This document shows positions 6,239 to 13,582 of a stretch of 16,216 nucleotides of DNA, in pieces (positions within the stretch are counted from its first letter, which is position 1; each line of letters begins with the position of its first letter). The stretch comes from an uncultured Collinsella sp. (GTDB taxonomy: Bacteria > Actinomycetota > Coriobacteriia > Coriobacteriales > Coriobacteriaceae), in the NCBI GenBank assembly GCA_902494555.1, contig CABUTR010000035.1, positions 1 through 16,216 on the forward strand, given 5' to 3'. The notes under the pieces are model-generated. The model did not search any database. It was not told where the DNA came from and saw only the letters and a program-made list of their open reading frames with translations. Made by a program: the position numbers and the translations under genes.

Positions 6239-7540
6239 CTAGCGGATATGCGCGGGTTTTCCGCCCCAGTAGAAGCGGCAGAAGGCTCTTTTGCGCTTTT
6301 GGGGTTTGCCTACGAGTTCCATGGTTGCGATGGCTATGTCTTCGGCTGCGTGGGGGCGGCGTAGTACTTCGCCGTTGATGAGTAGCGCTTTGAGTGATTC
6401 GGGATGGTCGTGCAAGTGACGTAGGGTAACGATGAGTTCTCGTGCCGTGGTGACGTGCATGCTGGCGCCCATGCCGGTGAGCATCGTGGTGTTGGCCTTT
6501 TCCTGGCCGTATGATTTGCCCAGCAGGATCATCGGCAGATGTGCGCATAGGCACTCGGTGACGGTGAGTCCGCCCGATTTGAGAATTGCCAGGTCGCAGC
6601 CGTGCATGAGGGCCGCCATGTCGTTCACGTAGTCCAGAACTGTGATGTTTTCGAGCTTCATGGCATCGAAGAGCGTCTTGAGGCGGGCGGCGTATTCCTT
6701 ATCCTTGCCCGGCAAAAAGACAAAGTGCATGTCTTCGAAGCTGCGTAGGAAGGGGAGGGTGCGGTCCATCTCCGCGCGAAAGCGAACGTACGGTTGAGGC
6801 AAGCTGGCACCGGCCATTACCAGCACGACGGTCTTGTCGGTGGGGAGGTTGAACTTAGCTAGCTCTTCCTCGCGATCGTAATCCGTGTCGAATCCGGCGC
6901 GAATGGGAATGCCGGTAATGCGAATCTTTGTTTCGAGCACCTTGCGCGGACGCAGCGTTTCGGCCATAAATTCGTTGGCAACACAGAATAAATCGGTGTC
7001 CTTGTGGGGCCACCATCCCTCGACTTCGTAGTCGGTCGGTACGCAGATGACCGGATAATCGATACCCGTAATTACGCGGGCGCCCACGGCAACATTGGCT
7101 GCCGTGATGTGCGTTGCAACCACGGCTATGGGCCTGCGGCTACGAATATATTCGTTGAAGGCGGGGAACATAATTCGCGACCATGCCGTTCCGCCACCCC
7201 AGAGAAGATGTCCCGTAAGTGTATATCGCCAGGTCAGGTCGTAAATGGGGCGTGTGGCTCCCGTAAAAGAAGCCGCGGTCTTATTGCCGTCGAATTTAAT
7301 ACGTCCAAAATCAAGGATATCGAGCACTTCAATCTCAATATCCTCGGGGATGCCATTGGTGCCGCGGATGAGGTCGAATGCCTGCGCAATCGCATTTGCG
7401 GCGGCCTTGTGGCCCGAGCCAACGGAGGCGTGCACGATGGTCACGAGAGGTTTTTGTTGAGCCAGGAGCGTGGTTTGCTCCGATTGGGGAGTGCTGTGCG
7501 TGAGCAGGGGAGCGTCGTCACTCGTCTGCGCCTGGTCCAT
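6239..7540 (-). CDS. MGDG-synthase/UgtP-type diacylglycerol glycosyltransferase
   Basis: This GT28-type enzyme probably moves a sugar from a UDP-sugar to diacylglycerol at the inner membrane face, making membrane glycolipids and possibly lipoteichoic-type anchors. I start it at ATG 7540, preceded by GGGGAG, giving 433 residues; an ATG 13 codons upstream lacks such a site. Seen: the MGDG-synthase N-terminal motif HASVGSGHKAAA (38-49), VPTDYEVEGWW in the acceptor lobe, VLVMAGASLPQP opening the C-terminal lobe, and the nucleotide-sugar site KSGGLTVTECL (321-331) with GKSYGQEKAN after it. The tail is strongly basic (KPQKRKR). There is no signal peptide. It diverges from trxB. The sugar and the number of residues added cannot be told from sequence. 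Confidence 0.87.
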   Translation of the reverse strand: MDQAQTSDDAPLLTHSTPQSEQTTLLAQQKPLVTIVHASVGSGHKAAANAIAQAFDLIRGTNGIPEDIEIEVLDILDFGRIKFDGNKTAASFTGATRPIYDLTWRYTLTGHLLWGGGTAWSRIMFPAFNEYIRSRRPIAVVATHITAANVAVGARVITGIDYPVICVPTDYEVEGWWPHKDTDLFCVANEFMAETLRPRKVLETKIRITGIPIRAGFDTDYDREEELAKFNLPTDKTVVLVMAGASLPQPYVRFRAEMDRTLPFLRSFEDMHFVFLPGKDKEYAARLKTLFDAMKLENITVLDYVNDMAALMHGCDLAILKSGGLTVTECLCAHLPMILLGKSYGQEKANTTMLTGMGASMHVTTARELIVTLRHLHDHPESLKALLINGEVLRRPHAAEDIAIATMELVGKPQKRKRAFCRFYWGGKPAHIR

Positions 7541-7658
7541 CGATAACTCCCCTTCAGCTTTGTAATACGGATTTATCATTGTAGTGCATGAGTGTCACGT
7601 TCACGTAAATTTGGGTATGAGCGCAAAGAACGACAACGTTTCGACGAAAGGACGCTTC

Positions 7659-8597
7659 ATGACTACCGATAAGCCGATCGATGTTGCGATTATCGGTGGC
7701 GGCCCCGCGGGCTATGCTGCCGCCATTTATGCTGCGCGTGCCAACCTGACGACGACCGTGATTGAGCAGGGCATGTCGGGAGGGCAGATCGCCACAACCA
7801 ATGAGGTCGAGAACTATCCGGGTTTCCCGCTCCTGAGTGGCGCCGAACTCGGCGAGCGTTTTCAGCAGCATGCAGAGGGCCTGGGAGCACAGGTTACATG
7901 GAGCATGGTTACGGGTATCGATTACGATGCCGATGCAGCGTTGTTTACGGTGCATCACGATATGGGCGATACGCTGGCCTCGAGCGTTATCGCTTGCATG
8001 GGTGCCACGCCGCGTCCGGCAGGTTTCGCAGGCGAGGATACGTATCGCGGTCGTGGCGTTTCATATTGCGCAACATGTGACGGCATGTTTTTCCGCGGCA
8101 AGCAGGTTTTTGTAATCGGTGGTGGCAATTCGGCATGCGAAGAGGCTCTGTTCCTGTCCGACATTGCCAGCAGTGTGACCATCGTGCTGCGCCGCGACCA
8201 GTTCCGTGCGCCCGATGGTGTTGTTCAGAAAGTACTCGCAAAGGACAATATTACAGTTAGGTACCAAACTAGTATTGTGGAGCTATCGGGCGAAGCCATG
8301 CCAACGACGATTACCTTTAAGGACAATGCATCCGGCGAGACTCATACCGAGTCATTTGAGCCCGGCTCGTTTGGCATCTTTGTCTTTACCGGAACGCAGC
8401 CCCATACCGAGCTTGTTGAGCATCTAGTCGATCGGGCGCCTGATGGCGGCATTCTGACTGATGAATCCATGGCGACCCGCACGCCAGGTCTATTTGCCGC
8501 TGGCGATATCCGTTCCAAACGTTTACGCCAGGTTGTGACCGCTGTTTCGGACGGAGCCATAGCGGCAACGAGCGCATACGCGTTTCTCCGTGGATAA
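7659..8597 (+). CDS. trxB: TrxB-type thioredoxin reductase
   Basis: This FAD- and NADPH-dependent enzyme reduces thioredoxin. I start it at ATG 7659, seven bases after GAAAGGA; the frame is open 25 codons upstream but those do not look native. The 312-residue product has the FAD motif GGGPAG (13-18), the redox pair C137-A-T-C140 followed by DG, the NADPH motif GGGNSA (154-159), HRRD-like RRDQFRAP after it, and the C-terminal FAD contact AAGDIR (280-285) and RQVVTAVSDGAIAA. It is normal length for low-molecular-weight TrxB. No thioredoxin gene is adjacent. It probably stands alone, with a clear terminator after it. Confidence 0.94.
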   Translation: MTTDKPIDVAIIGGGPAGYAAAIYAARANLTTTVIEQGMSGGQIATTNEVENYPGFPLLSGAELGERFQQHAEGLGAQVTWSMVTGIDYDADAALFTVHHDMGDTLASSVIACMGATPRPAGFAGEDTYRGRGVSYCATCDGMFFRGKQVFVIGGGNSACEEALFLSDIASSVTIVLRRDQFRAPDGVVQKVLAKDNITVRYQTSIVELSGEAMPTTITFKDNASGETHTESFEPGSFGIFVFTGTQPHTELVEHLVDRAPDGGILTDESMATRTPGLFAAGDIRSKRLRQVVTAVSDGAIAATSAYAFLRG

Positions 8598-8637
8598 GTA
8601 CGATAATATATCTTATGTAAGGTTGCTATCTTTAAAC

Positions 8638-8679
8638 AAAGTGGTTGGACGATGCATCAATGTGTTGTCCAACCACTTT
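8638..8679 (+). terminator. Rho-independent terminator after trxB
   Basis: AAAGTGGTTGGAC (8638-8650) pairs perfectly with GTCCAACCACTTT (8667-8679) around a 16-base loop, and a TTTT run closes the 3' side. It lies 40 bp after the trxB stop and upstream of the promoter for the next gene. Confidence 0.85.
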
Positions 8680-8704
8680 TACTTGCGGCTATGTGGTATG
8701 CAAA

Positions 8705-8726
8705 ACTAGATAACCTAGAATACAAT
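8705..8726 (+). promoter_or_regulatory. Probable promoter and operator-like site of the DUF1836 gene
   Basis: A -10-like TACAAT (8721-8726) lies 25 bp before the ATG. No good -35 is visible at the right spacing. Just upstream is ACTAGATAACC (8705-8715), which matches 10 of 11 bases of each arm of the 15-bp palindrome upstream of degV (10357-10393). CTAG-N5-CTAG here (8706-8718) is itself a short palindrome. Confidence 0.4.
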
Positions 8727-8750
8727 ATAGAAAATGAACGGAGGACCTTT

Positions 8751-9362
8751 ATGAACCACGTTAAACACGTTATTCCGATGTCCGATTCGTCGGTCAGTAT
8801 TAAGCCTGAGGATATTCAGCCCACTGTGCTGCCCGATGCATTTATTCAGTCCGAAATCGTGTGCAAACTCAATACGTTGAGTCTGTCGCGCTATGACCAG
8901 TTGCCCAATGTGACGCTCTATCGCGACCAGGTTATTGAGTATGTTGCGCTGTGGATGGAGCCGCTGTCCATTTGCGTTGAGCAGCCCGTCATTACGCCAT
9001 CGATGATCAACAACTACGTGAAGGTCGGCCTGGTGCCTGCTCCGGTTAAAAAGCAATATGGCCGCGAGCAGATTGCCCGTCTGATCGCTATCTGCATCTT
9101 TAAGCAGGTGCTACCTATTGCCGCGGTACAGGCACTCTTTAACATTCAGCGATTGAGCTACGATGCCCCGACGGCCTTCAACTATGTGGTTGATCAGCTC
9201 GAGGCATCGATTCGTTCGGCGTTTTCCGTCGAGCAGACGCCGGTTCCCGATACGGCGCATCAGGTAACGCGTGAGTCGCTGCTCGTGCGCAGCGCAGTTT
9301 CGTCCTTTGTTTCGAAGGCGTATCTGATGAGCTACCTCAAGTTCAATGGGTTTAATAGCTAG
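8751..9362 (+). CDS. DUF1836 protein, predicted MerR-like DNA-binding regulator
   Basis: The 203-residue protein carries a DUF1836 domain from about residue 50 to 135. LPNVTLYRDQVIEYVALWME leads into ITPSMINNYVKVGLVPAP, which reads like the recognition part of a MerR-type winged helix, then KKQYGREQIARLIAICIFKQ. The function of this family is unproven; DNA binding is inferred. The start ATG 8751 has a clear ACGGAGGA site; the open frame upstream runs through the trxB terminator and is not coding. It is monocistronic: terminators lie on both sides. It is convergent with degV, and both upstream regions share an ACTAGATA-containing site, so it may regulate itself and degV. Confidence 0.8.
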   Translation: MNHVKHVIPMSDSSVSIKPEDIQPTVLPDAFIQSEIVCKLNTLSLSRYDQLPNVTLYRDQVIEYVALWMEPLSICVEQPVITPSMINNYVKVGLVPAPVKKQYGREQIARLIAICIFKQVLPIAAVQALFNIQRLSYDAPTAFNYVVDQLEASIRSAFSVEQTPVPDTAHQVTRESLLVRSAVSSFVSKAYLMSYLKFNGFNS

Positions 9363-9374
9363 CCGAAGTATAAA

Positions 9375-9422
9375 ACGGGCGGGACAAAGAGCCATCTGTC
9401 GCTTTGTCCCGCCCGTATTTTT
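9375..9422. terminator. Bidirectional terminator between DUF1836 gene and degV
   Basis: ACGGGCGGGACAAAG (9375-9389) pairs perfectly over 15 bp with 9402-9416 around a 12-base loop. ATTTTT follows on the plus strand, and AAAA precedes it, giving a T run on the minus strand. It can serve both convergent genes. Confidence 0.9.
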
Positions 9423-9435
9423 GCTTGGTTTGACG

Positions 9436-10302
9436 TTATTTGCCCGAAGCTACGCCCATGCCGTAGCCGATGATGAGGCCGTGCATCTCGGCGTAATAGG
9501 AATCCAGGCCGTTGCAGGGCATGATGATGGTCTTGGAGCCGGGCCAATGCTCGACTATGCGGTCAGTAAGCGCCTGGGCTCCAGCTTCGTTCTCAACGTG
9601 ATCGATGATGACCTCACCGCCCGTAAAGCCCTCAGCTTCCATGGTGTCGATGATCTTGTTGAGCATCTTCTTTTCGCCACGCGTGTGACCGACGAGTTCG
9701 ATTTTACCGGCCTCACTCGCCGTGCCCAAAATGCGGATATTGAGCTTGTTGGCAATGACGCCGGCTGCCTTAGGGATACGTCCGGCTTTGGCCAGGTTTT
9801 CGTAATTGCACAAGCTGAAGAGGATTTTGCTGTTCTGCTCAAGGCTATCGAAGTATGCGCAAGCGTCCTCGAATGAGACATCCGGATTGCTTGCAAGATA
9901 GCGGTCGAACAGCAAGAAAATGAGGTCCATTTTGCCGCCAGCTGCGCGCGAATTGACAAGATGAATATTGCGGTCCGGTTCCTCGGCAAGAACCATATCG
10001 CGAGCCGTGGCTGCTGCGTTGTAGCTGCCCGACACGCCCTCAGAGATTGGCATGCAGATGGTCTTGTCTGCCAATTTGAAGAGCTCGGCCCACTCCCCTA
10101 CGCTGGGACAAGCGCTCGAAGAAGCGTTCGTCTCCGCCTGAACAGCGCAGTTGAGCTCATGAACATCGAGCGAAAGGTCATCGATGAATTCACGCTCCCC
10201 CACTCGAATTTTGAGGGGCGCAAATGCAAAGGTGGTATGGGGCGCGGTCGGTTGCCAATCGCGGAGGTTGCAGCTTGAATCGGAGATAAGTGCCCAGCTC
10301 AT
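9436..10302 (-). CDS. DegV-family (FakB-like) fatty-acid-binding protein
   Basis: DegV/FakB proteins hold a fatty acid and, in the FakAB system, present it to the kinase FakA for phosphorylation and entry into phospholipid synthesis. The 288-residue protein has family landmarks: an N-terminal SDSSCNL (commonly DST.DL), SACPSVGEW (commonly TSQPS), PISEGVSGSYNAA (commonly S-GLSGTYQ.A), then LAKAGRIPKA. A late HVENEAGAQALTDRI segment precedes the glycine-rich C-terminus. The start ATG 10302 follows AAAGGACC. It has its own promoter with TATAAT at 10337-10332 and two palindromes upstream. No fakA is present, so the partner kinase must lie elsewhere. Its ligand is unknown. Confidence 0.88.
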   Translation of the reverse strand: MSWALISDSSCNLRDWQPTAPHTTFAFAPLKIRVGEREFIDDLSLDVHELNCAVQAETNASSSACPSVGEWAELFKLADKTICMPISEGVSGSYNAAATARDMVLAEEPDRNIHLVNSRAAGGKMDLIFLLFDRYLASNPDVSFEDACAYFDSLEQNSKILFSLCNYENLAKAGRIPKAAGVIANKLNIRILGTASEAGKIELVGHTRGEKKMLNKIIDTMEAEGFTGGEVIIDHVENEAGAQALTDRIVEHWPGSKTIIMPCNGLDSYYAEMHGLIIGYGMGVASGK

Positions 10303-10315
10303 AGAGGGTCCTTTC

Positions 10316-10337
10316 TAATTGTTCCTCAACAATTATA
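10316..10337 (-). promoter_or_regulatory. degV -10 element overlapped by an 8-bp palindrome
   Basis: On the minus strand a perfect TATAAT occupies 10337-10332. Directly on and after it lies TAATTGTT-GAGG-AACAATTA (10316-10335), a perfect 8-bp inverted repeat that covers the -10 end and the expected transcription start. The -35 region is poor (no TTGACA-like hexamer at 16-18 bp). The position suits a repressor site or an mRNA 5' hairpin. Confidence 0.55.
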
Positions 10338-10356
10338 GCCATCTTGCAAACTGAAT

Positions 10357-10393
10357 GTACGGCTATCTAGTTTTGAATACTAGATAGCCGTAC
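10357..10393. promoter_or_regulatory. Perfect 15-bp inverted repeat upstream of degV
   Basis: GTACGGCTATCTAGT (10357-10371) and ACTAGATAGCCGTAC (10379-10393) are perfect inverse copies with a 7-base loop. No T tract follows on either strand and a proper terminator lies alongside (10401-10444), so an operator upstream of degV is more likely than a second terminator. A close partial copy of the arm lies at the DUF1836 promoter. Confidence 0.55.
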
Positions 10394-10400
10394 AAGATTA

Positions 10401-10444
10401 GAGAAAAAAAGAATGGACCTCGCGACTTAAAGCCACGAGGTCCA
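10401..10444 (-). terminator. Terminator of the pgsA-to-NlpC/P60 gene run
   Basis: On the minus strand TGGACCTCG (10444-10436) pairs with CGAGGTCCA (10422-10414) and is followed by TTCTTTTTTTCTC. It lies 24 bp after the stop of the NlpC/P60 gene. Confidence 0.9.
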
Positions 10445-10468
10445 CATTCACACGCTGTGTAAGATGAC

Positions 10469-11596
10469 TTAGTAACGCACGAAGATATAGTTGTTGTTCA
10501 TGCCGGCGGCAACGGAGCTGATGATAACACCCGTGTTGTAGTCGGAAGCATGAATCATCTGACCACCACCGATGTAAATGCCGGTGTGGTACGAGTTGAC
10601 CACAACGTCACCGGGCTGCGGATCGGACACACGCGTCCAGCCCATAAAGGTACCCGTGGTGCCCAGGCGGCAATAGCGACCAGTGAGACAATAGCTAACA
10701 AAACCAGAGCAGTCGAAGCTGTTCGGGCCAATTCCGCCCCAGGAATAAGCGCAACCAAGCTTACTGTATGCACGCGAGACAACAGAACCACCATCGACGG
10801 ACTGGCTCGGAGCAGAAGGCGTCGGAGCCGGAGCAGGCGTGGAGGGCTGCGGCGTCGGAGCAGGTGTCGGCGTAGGAGCCGGAGTGTTTCCGCCCTGGTT
10901 GTTGTTATTGCTGGTCTGACCACCGTTGTTGGTGTTCACGGTCGTACCGGCAGTCTCGTTGCTCACCGTGGCCTTCTCGGCAGTACTGGCGTTGATGCCG
11001 GCCTGCAGCGCGGCGTTGGCCGCGGCCTCTGCGGCAAGCTCGGCCTGCAGCTGCGAATCCAGGGAGTTTACGACGTTCTGGGCTTCAGCCTGCTGGGCGT
11101 TAAGCTCGTCGACCTTCTTTTGCGTGGTGGCGACGTTCTTCTCCTGCTCGGCCTGCTTATCGGTGAGCTGCTGCTTAAGCTCCTTGACCTCTTGAATGGT
11201 CTGAGCTTGCTTATCGGAAACTTTGCCGTAGTAGAACAGACGGTTGAGCATATCGCTCAGATCATCGACACCCGTCAAAACCTGAAGCAGGCTCAGACCG
11301 CCGGTTTTGTACTCGCCGGCGACATAGGTCGAGAGCTTGGCCTGACCATCGGCGATCTCCTGCTGCTTTTGCGTGATCTCGCCGGCAGTCTGATCGAGCG
11401 CCTGCGTCTGCGTGGCAAGCTCATCGTAAATCTGCTGGGTTTGGGTGCCGATCTGCTCGAGTTTCGTACGAGCAGCGGCAAGGTCGGATGCGGTATCGGC
11501 GTAGGCAGGAGCCGCGAGGCCCAAGCCCAAAACACAAGCGAGGGTTGCCGTAGCAGCGCAGCGTGCCATGTTTATGTGCGTGTTTGCTGTGCGCAT
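10469..11596 (-). CDS. Secreted NlpC/P60 peptidoglycan endopeptidase with coiled-coil N-terminus
   Basis: This protein probably cuts peptide cross-bridges in peptidoglycan outside the cell. The 375 residues comprise a signal peptide with a hydrophobic core at about 11-30 and likely cleavage after AYA (33), a long Ala/Gln-rich coiled coil (about 37-200, of the CwlO/PcsB type), and an Asn/Thr-rich then Pro-Thr-Ala linker (about 205-262). The C-terminal NlpC/P60 domain (about 270-375) has catalytic C296 (FDCSGF), H337 (YHTGIYIGGG) and H349 (MIHASDYN). The coiled coil suggests control by a membrane partner such as FtsEX, which is not in the window. The start has AAAGGAAG. It is last in the pgsA-FHA-MerR-apt run, 32 bp after apt, and closed by a terminator. 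Confidence 0.93.
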   Translation of the reverse strand: MRTANTHINMARCAATATLACVLGLGLAAPAYADTASDLAAARTKLEQIGTQTQQIYDELATQTQALDQTAGEITQKQQEIADGQAKLSTYVAGEYKTGGLSLLQVLTGVDDLSDMLNRLFYYGKVSDKQAQTIQEVKELKQQLTDKQAEQEKNVATTQKKVDELNAQQAEAQNVVNSLDSQLQAELAAEAAANAALQAGINASTAEKATVSNETAGTTVNTNNGGQTSNNNNQGGNTPAPTPTPAPTPQPSTPAPAPTPSAPSQSVDGGSVVSRAYSKLGCAYSWGGIGPNSFDCSGFVSYCLTGRYCRLGTTGTFMGWTRVSDPQPGDVVVNSYHTGIYIGGGQMIHASDYNTGVIISSVAAGMNNNYIFVRY

Positions 11597-11628
11597 GTAG
11601 CTTCCTTTCCAGTAACTAAGGGTAACGG

Positions 11629-12159
11629 CTAGTCTACCGTCACCAGGCTAAAGAGCTCCACATCGTCATCAGACGGCGTGAGCTTCTCGCGCGGGTTGAG
11701 AAACGCAAGCTCAAGTATACAACCGTAACCGATAAGCTTTGCGCCCATATCTCGCACCAGTTTACCTGTTGCCTCGACGGTTCCGCCCGTCGCGACCAAG
11801 TCGTCCAGAATCAACACGGTATCTTTAGAGCTGATAGCGTCGGCATGGATCTCAATTGAATCGGTGCCGTACTCGAGCTCGTAGCTCTGGCTTACGGTCT
11901 CGCGCGGCAGCTTGCCCGGTTTACGTGCGGGAACAAAGCCGGCGCCAAGGGCTACAGCCACCGGTACGCCAACCATAAAGCCGCGAGCCTCGGGACCCAC
12001 GACCTTGGTGATTCCCATGCCGGCAAAGTGCTCGGCGAGGGTATCGGTCATGGCTTTGAGCGCCTCGGGATTGCCAAAGAGCGGCGTGATGTCTTTAAAG
12101 ATGACTCCGGGCTCGGGATAGTCGGGGATGTCGACGATTTGAGATTCGAAGTCGTACAT
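11629..12159 (-). CDS. apt: Apt, adenine phosphoribosyltransferase
   Basis: Apt salvages adenine with PRPP to give AMP. I start it at ATG 12159, seven bases after AAAGG; a TTG five codons upstream overlaps that site and is less likely. The 176-residue product opens with the type I feature IPDYPEPGVIFKDITPLF, has GPEARGFMVG at about 55-64, the ARKPGKLPRETVSQSYELEYG flexible loop, and the PRPP-binding motif VLILDDLVATGGT (115-127). Length is normal. In many bacteria apt neighbours relA; here it sits between the MerR regulator (40 bp) and NlpC/P60 genes, with no relA in the window. Confidence 0.96.
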   Translation of the reverse strand: MYDFESQIVDIPDYPEPGVIFKDITPLFGNPEALKAMTDTLAEHFAGMGITKVVGPEARGFMVGVPVAVALGAGFVPARKPGKLPRETVSQSYELEYGTDSIEIHADAISSKDTVLILDDLVATGGTVEATGKLVRDMGAKLIGYGCILELAFLNPREKLTPSDDDVELFSLVTVD

Positions 12160-12199
12160 TGCATGACCTTTCAATGGGTTGCCGGATAAGCGGCAGCGG

Positions 12200-13078
12200 T
12201 TATTTGCCCGCCGTGGCGGTGCCGGAGTGCGAAGGGGCGACGACCTTGAGCGGCTTTACGAGAGAATCCTCGTGCGAAGCCGGCGTGGCTATCTCTTCGT
12301 TTTTGGCTTTGGTGGACTCGGAGCGAGTGATTTCCTCATCGAGTGCATCGATGTCGGCGTCCTCGACCACGGCATTGAGCGACTCAAAAACGCGGTTCTT
12401 GAGCAGCGCAGTGTGCACACCCTCGGTCAGGTCGTGAAGCTTCTTAAACGCACGCTCGAGCTTGGCGTCGCGCTCGTCATCGGAGGTATCCATTCCAAGC
12501 ATGCTCACGAGCACCTGCTCAAACATCGAGGACTCGCGGTTGGCGGAAGACACGTACTGACGCAGGTTGCGGGGCTCGATATGGAAGCGTGACAGCTCGG
12601 AGCAGTAGCGGATGATCGGAAAATCGCGACCATCGACAAGCTCGCGATTCTGCGGACTCTTGATGATGCGAATGAGGTCGTTCTCGGCGAGCGAGCGGAT
12701 AAACGAAATTTCGACGCCCAACATATCGGGAATGGTCTCGATGGGATGCAGCTTTTGCTTAGTCTCCTTGGGCTCCGTCTTGAGCGGAACATCGGATAGC
12801 AAGCCCACCTCGTAGGCGAGCGTTGACAGGTCCGTGGCGTTTTCCAAGCGCTGCTTAATCACGTTGAGCGGCATGTAGCGGGTCTTCTGCAAGTGCAGGA
12901 TGACCTCCAGACGATCAACGTCCTCCTTAGAGTACTGACGGTATCCCTTAGGCGTACGATGAGGGGTAATGAGCCCCTCATCCTCTAGAAATCTAATTTT
13001 TGAGTTCGAAAGATCGGGGTATGCGCCTCGAAGTAGGTTGACGACTTGGCCGATACTCAGATAGTTGCGTTCGGCCAT
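12200..13078 (-). CDS. MerR-family regulator, FtsR/Rv1828-like
   Basis: The 292-residue regulator has a MerR winged HTH at about residues 5-75. It includes YLSIGQVVNLLRGAYPDLSN, SKIRFLEDEGLITPHRTPKG and RQYSKEDVDRLEVILHLQ, followed by a MPLNVIKQRL segment. This closely resembles, from memory, mycobacterial Rv1828 and corynebacterial FtsR, which activates ftsZ. The middle region (about 105-210) is the family's second domain; the last 60 residues are acidic and Ser/Thr-rich and look disordered. The gene starts 3 bp after the FHA stop with only a weak site (GGTGAG), so it is probably translationally coupled. FHA-MerR pairing is conserved in actinobacteria. Targets are not visible here; a role in division control is inferred. 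Confidence 0.85.
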   Translation of the reverse strand: MAERNYLSIGQVVNLLRGAYPDLSNSKIRFLEDEGLITPHRTPKGYRQYSKEDVDRLEVILHLQKTRYMPLNVIKQRLENATDLSTLAYEVGLLSDVPLKTEPKETKQKLHPIETIPDMLGVEISFIRSLAENDLIRIIKSPQNRELVDGRDFPIIRYCSELSRFHIEPRNLRQYVSSANRESSMFEQVLVSMLGMDTSDDERDAKLERAFKKLHDLTEGVHTALLKNRVFESLNAVVEDADIDALDEEITRSESTKAKNEEIATPASHEDSLVKPLKVVAPSHSGTATAGK

Positions 13079-13081
13079 GCC

Positions 13082-13516
13082 CTACTCACCGGTTTCGATG
13101 CGCTCCGGCGTGCTCTCGTGGTAGATGAGCGTAAACGTACCGATCTGAACGGAAGAACCGTCGTGCAGCGGGGCTGCATTGACAATGGCACCGTCGACCC
13201 AGGTACCATTGAGCGAGCCCAGGTCCTCGATGCGAGCGCCGAGGCCCTCGCGAATAATGCGCGCGTGGCTGCGCGAAACGGTCATGTCATTAAGGAAGAT
13301 GCCGTTCGCGGGATCGCGGCCGATGGTGGTCACGTCGTCCTCGAGCTCAAAGGCGGCACCAGTCTGCGGACCCTTGACGATGGACAGGACGGGGGCGGTG
13401 ATGCGCACGTTGGCCATGAGGTCGGGAACGGTGACGTCGCTTGAAGGCACGCGGAATACGCAGGTAGCGTCAGCAGTCTTATCATTCTGAGGCATATTGT
13501 TAACCATGTTGTCCAT
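13082..13516 (-). CDS. GarA/OdhI-like FHA-domain phospho-switch protein
   Basis: I start it at ATG 13516, six bases after AGGGG, giving 144 residues; a TTG 11 codons upstream is the less likely alternative. The FHA domain spans about 43-133 with the phosphothreonine-binding landmarks G66-R67, SRSHA (81-85) and GSLNGTWVDG (100-109). The N-terminal tail holds DATCVFR (16-22), which lines up with the ETTSVFR of mycobacterial GarA and corynebacterial OdhI; T18 aligns with the second Thr, a kinase target. In those proteins phosphorylation makes the FHA domain fold onto its own tail and release metabolic enzymes such as 2-oxoglutarate dehydrogenase. No kinase is in the window. It lies between pgsA and the MerR gene. 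Confidence 0.87.
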   Translation of the reverse strand: MDNMVNNMPQNDKTADATCVFRVPSSDVTVPDLMANVRITAPVLSIVKGPQTGAAFELEDDVTTIGRDPANGIFLNDMTVSRSHARIIREGLGARIEDLGSLNGTWVDGAIVNAAPLHDGSSVQIGTFTLIYHESTPERIETGE

Positions 13517-13582
13517 GACAACCCCTAACTTATCGCGGACGTGCCGCAAATAATGAACCGTACGTAATCATACCCCAACGAA

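Noticed and set aside
6014..6378. Short plus-strand frames in the hairpin region (6014-6202 and 6133-6378)
   Set aside because: They run through the palindromes and into the 3' end of the glycosyltransferase gene; there is no start signal and no natural protein composition.
10800..10890. Short tandem-like repeat rich in Pro-Thr-Ala codons
   Set aside because: It encodes the flexible linker of the NlpC/P60 protein; this is low-complexity coding sequence, not a CRISPR or a DNA repeat element.
10550..11632. Long open frame on the plus strand opposite the NlpC/P60 gene
   Set aside because: It is the antisense shadow of a gene with a clear signal peptide and catalytic triad; its product is Leu/Gly/Arg-rich with no domain.
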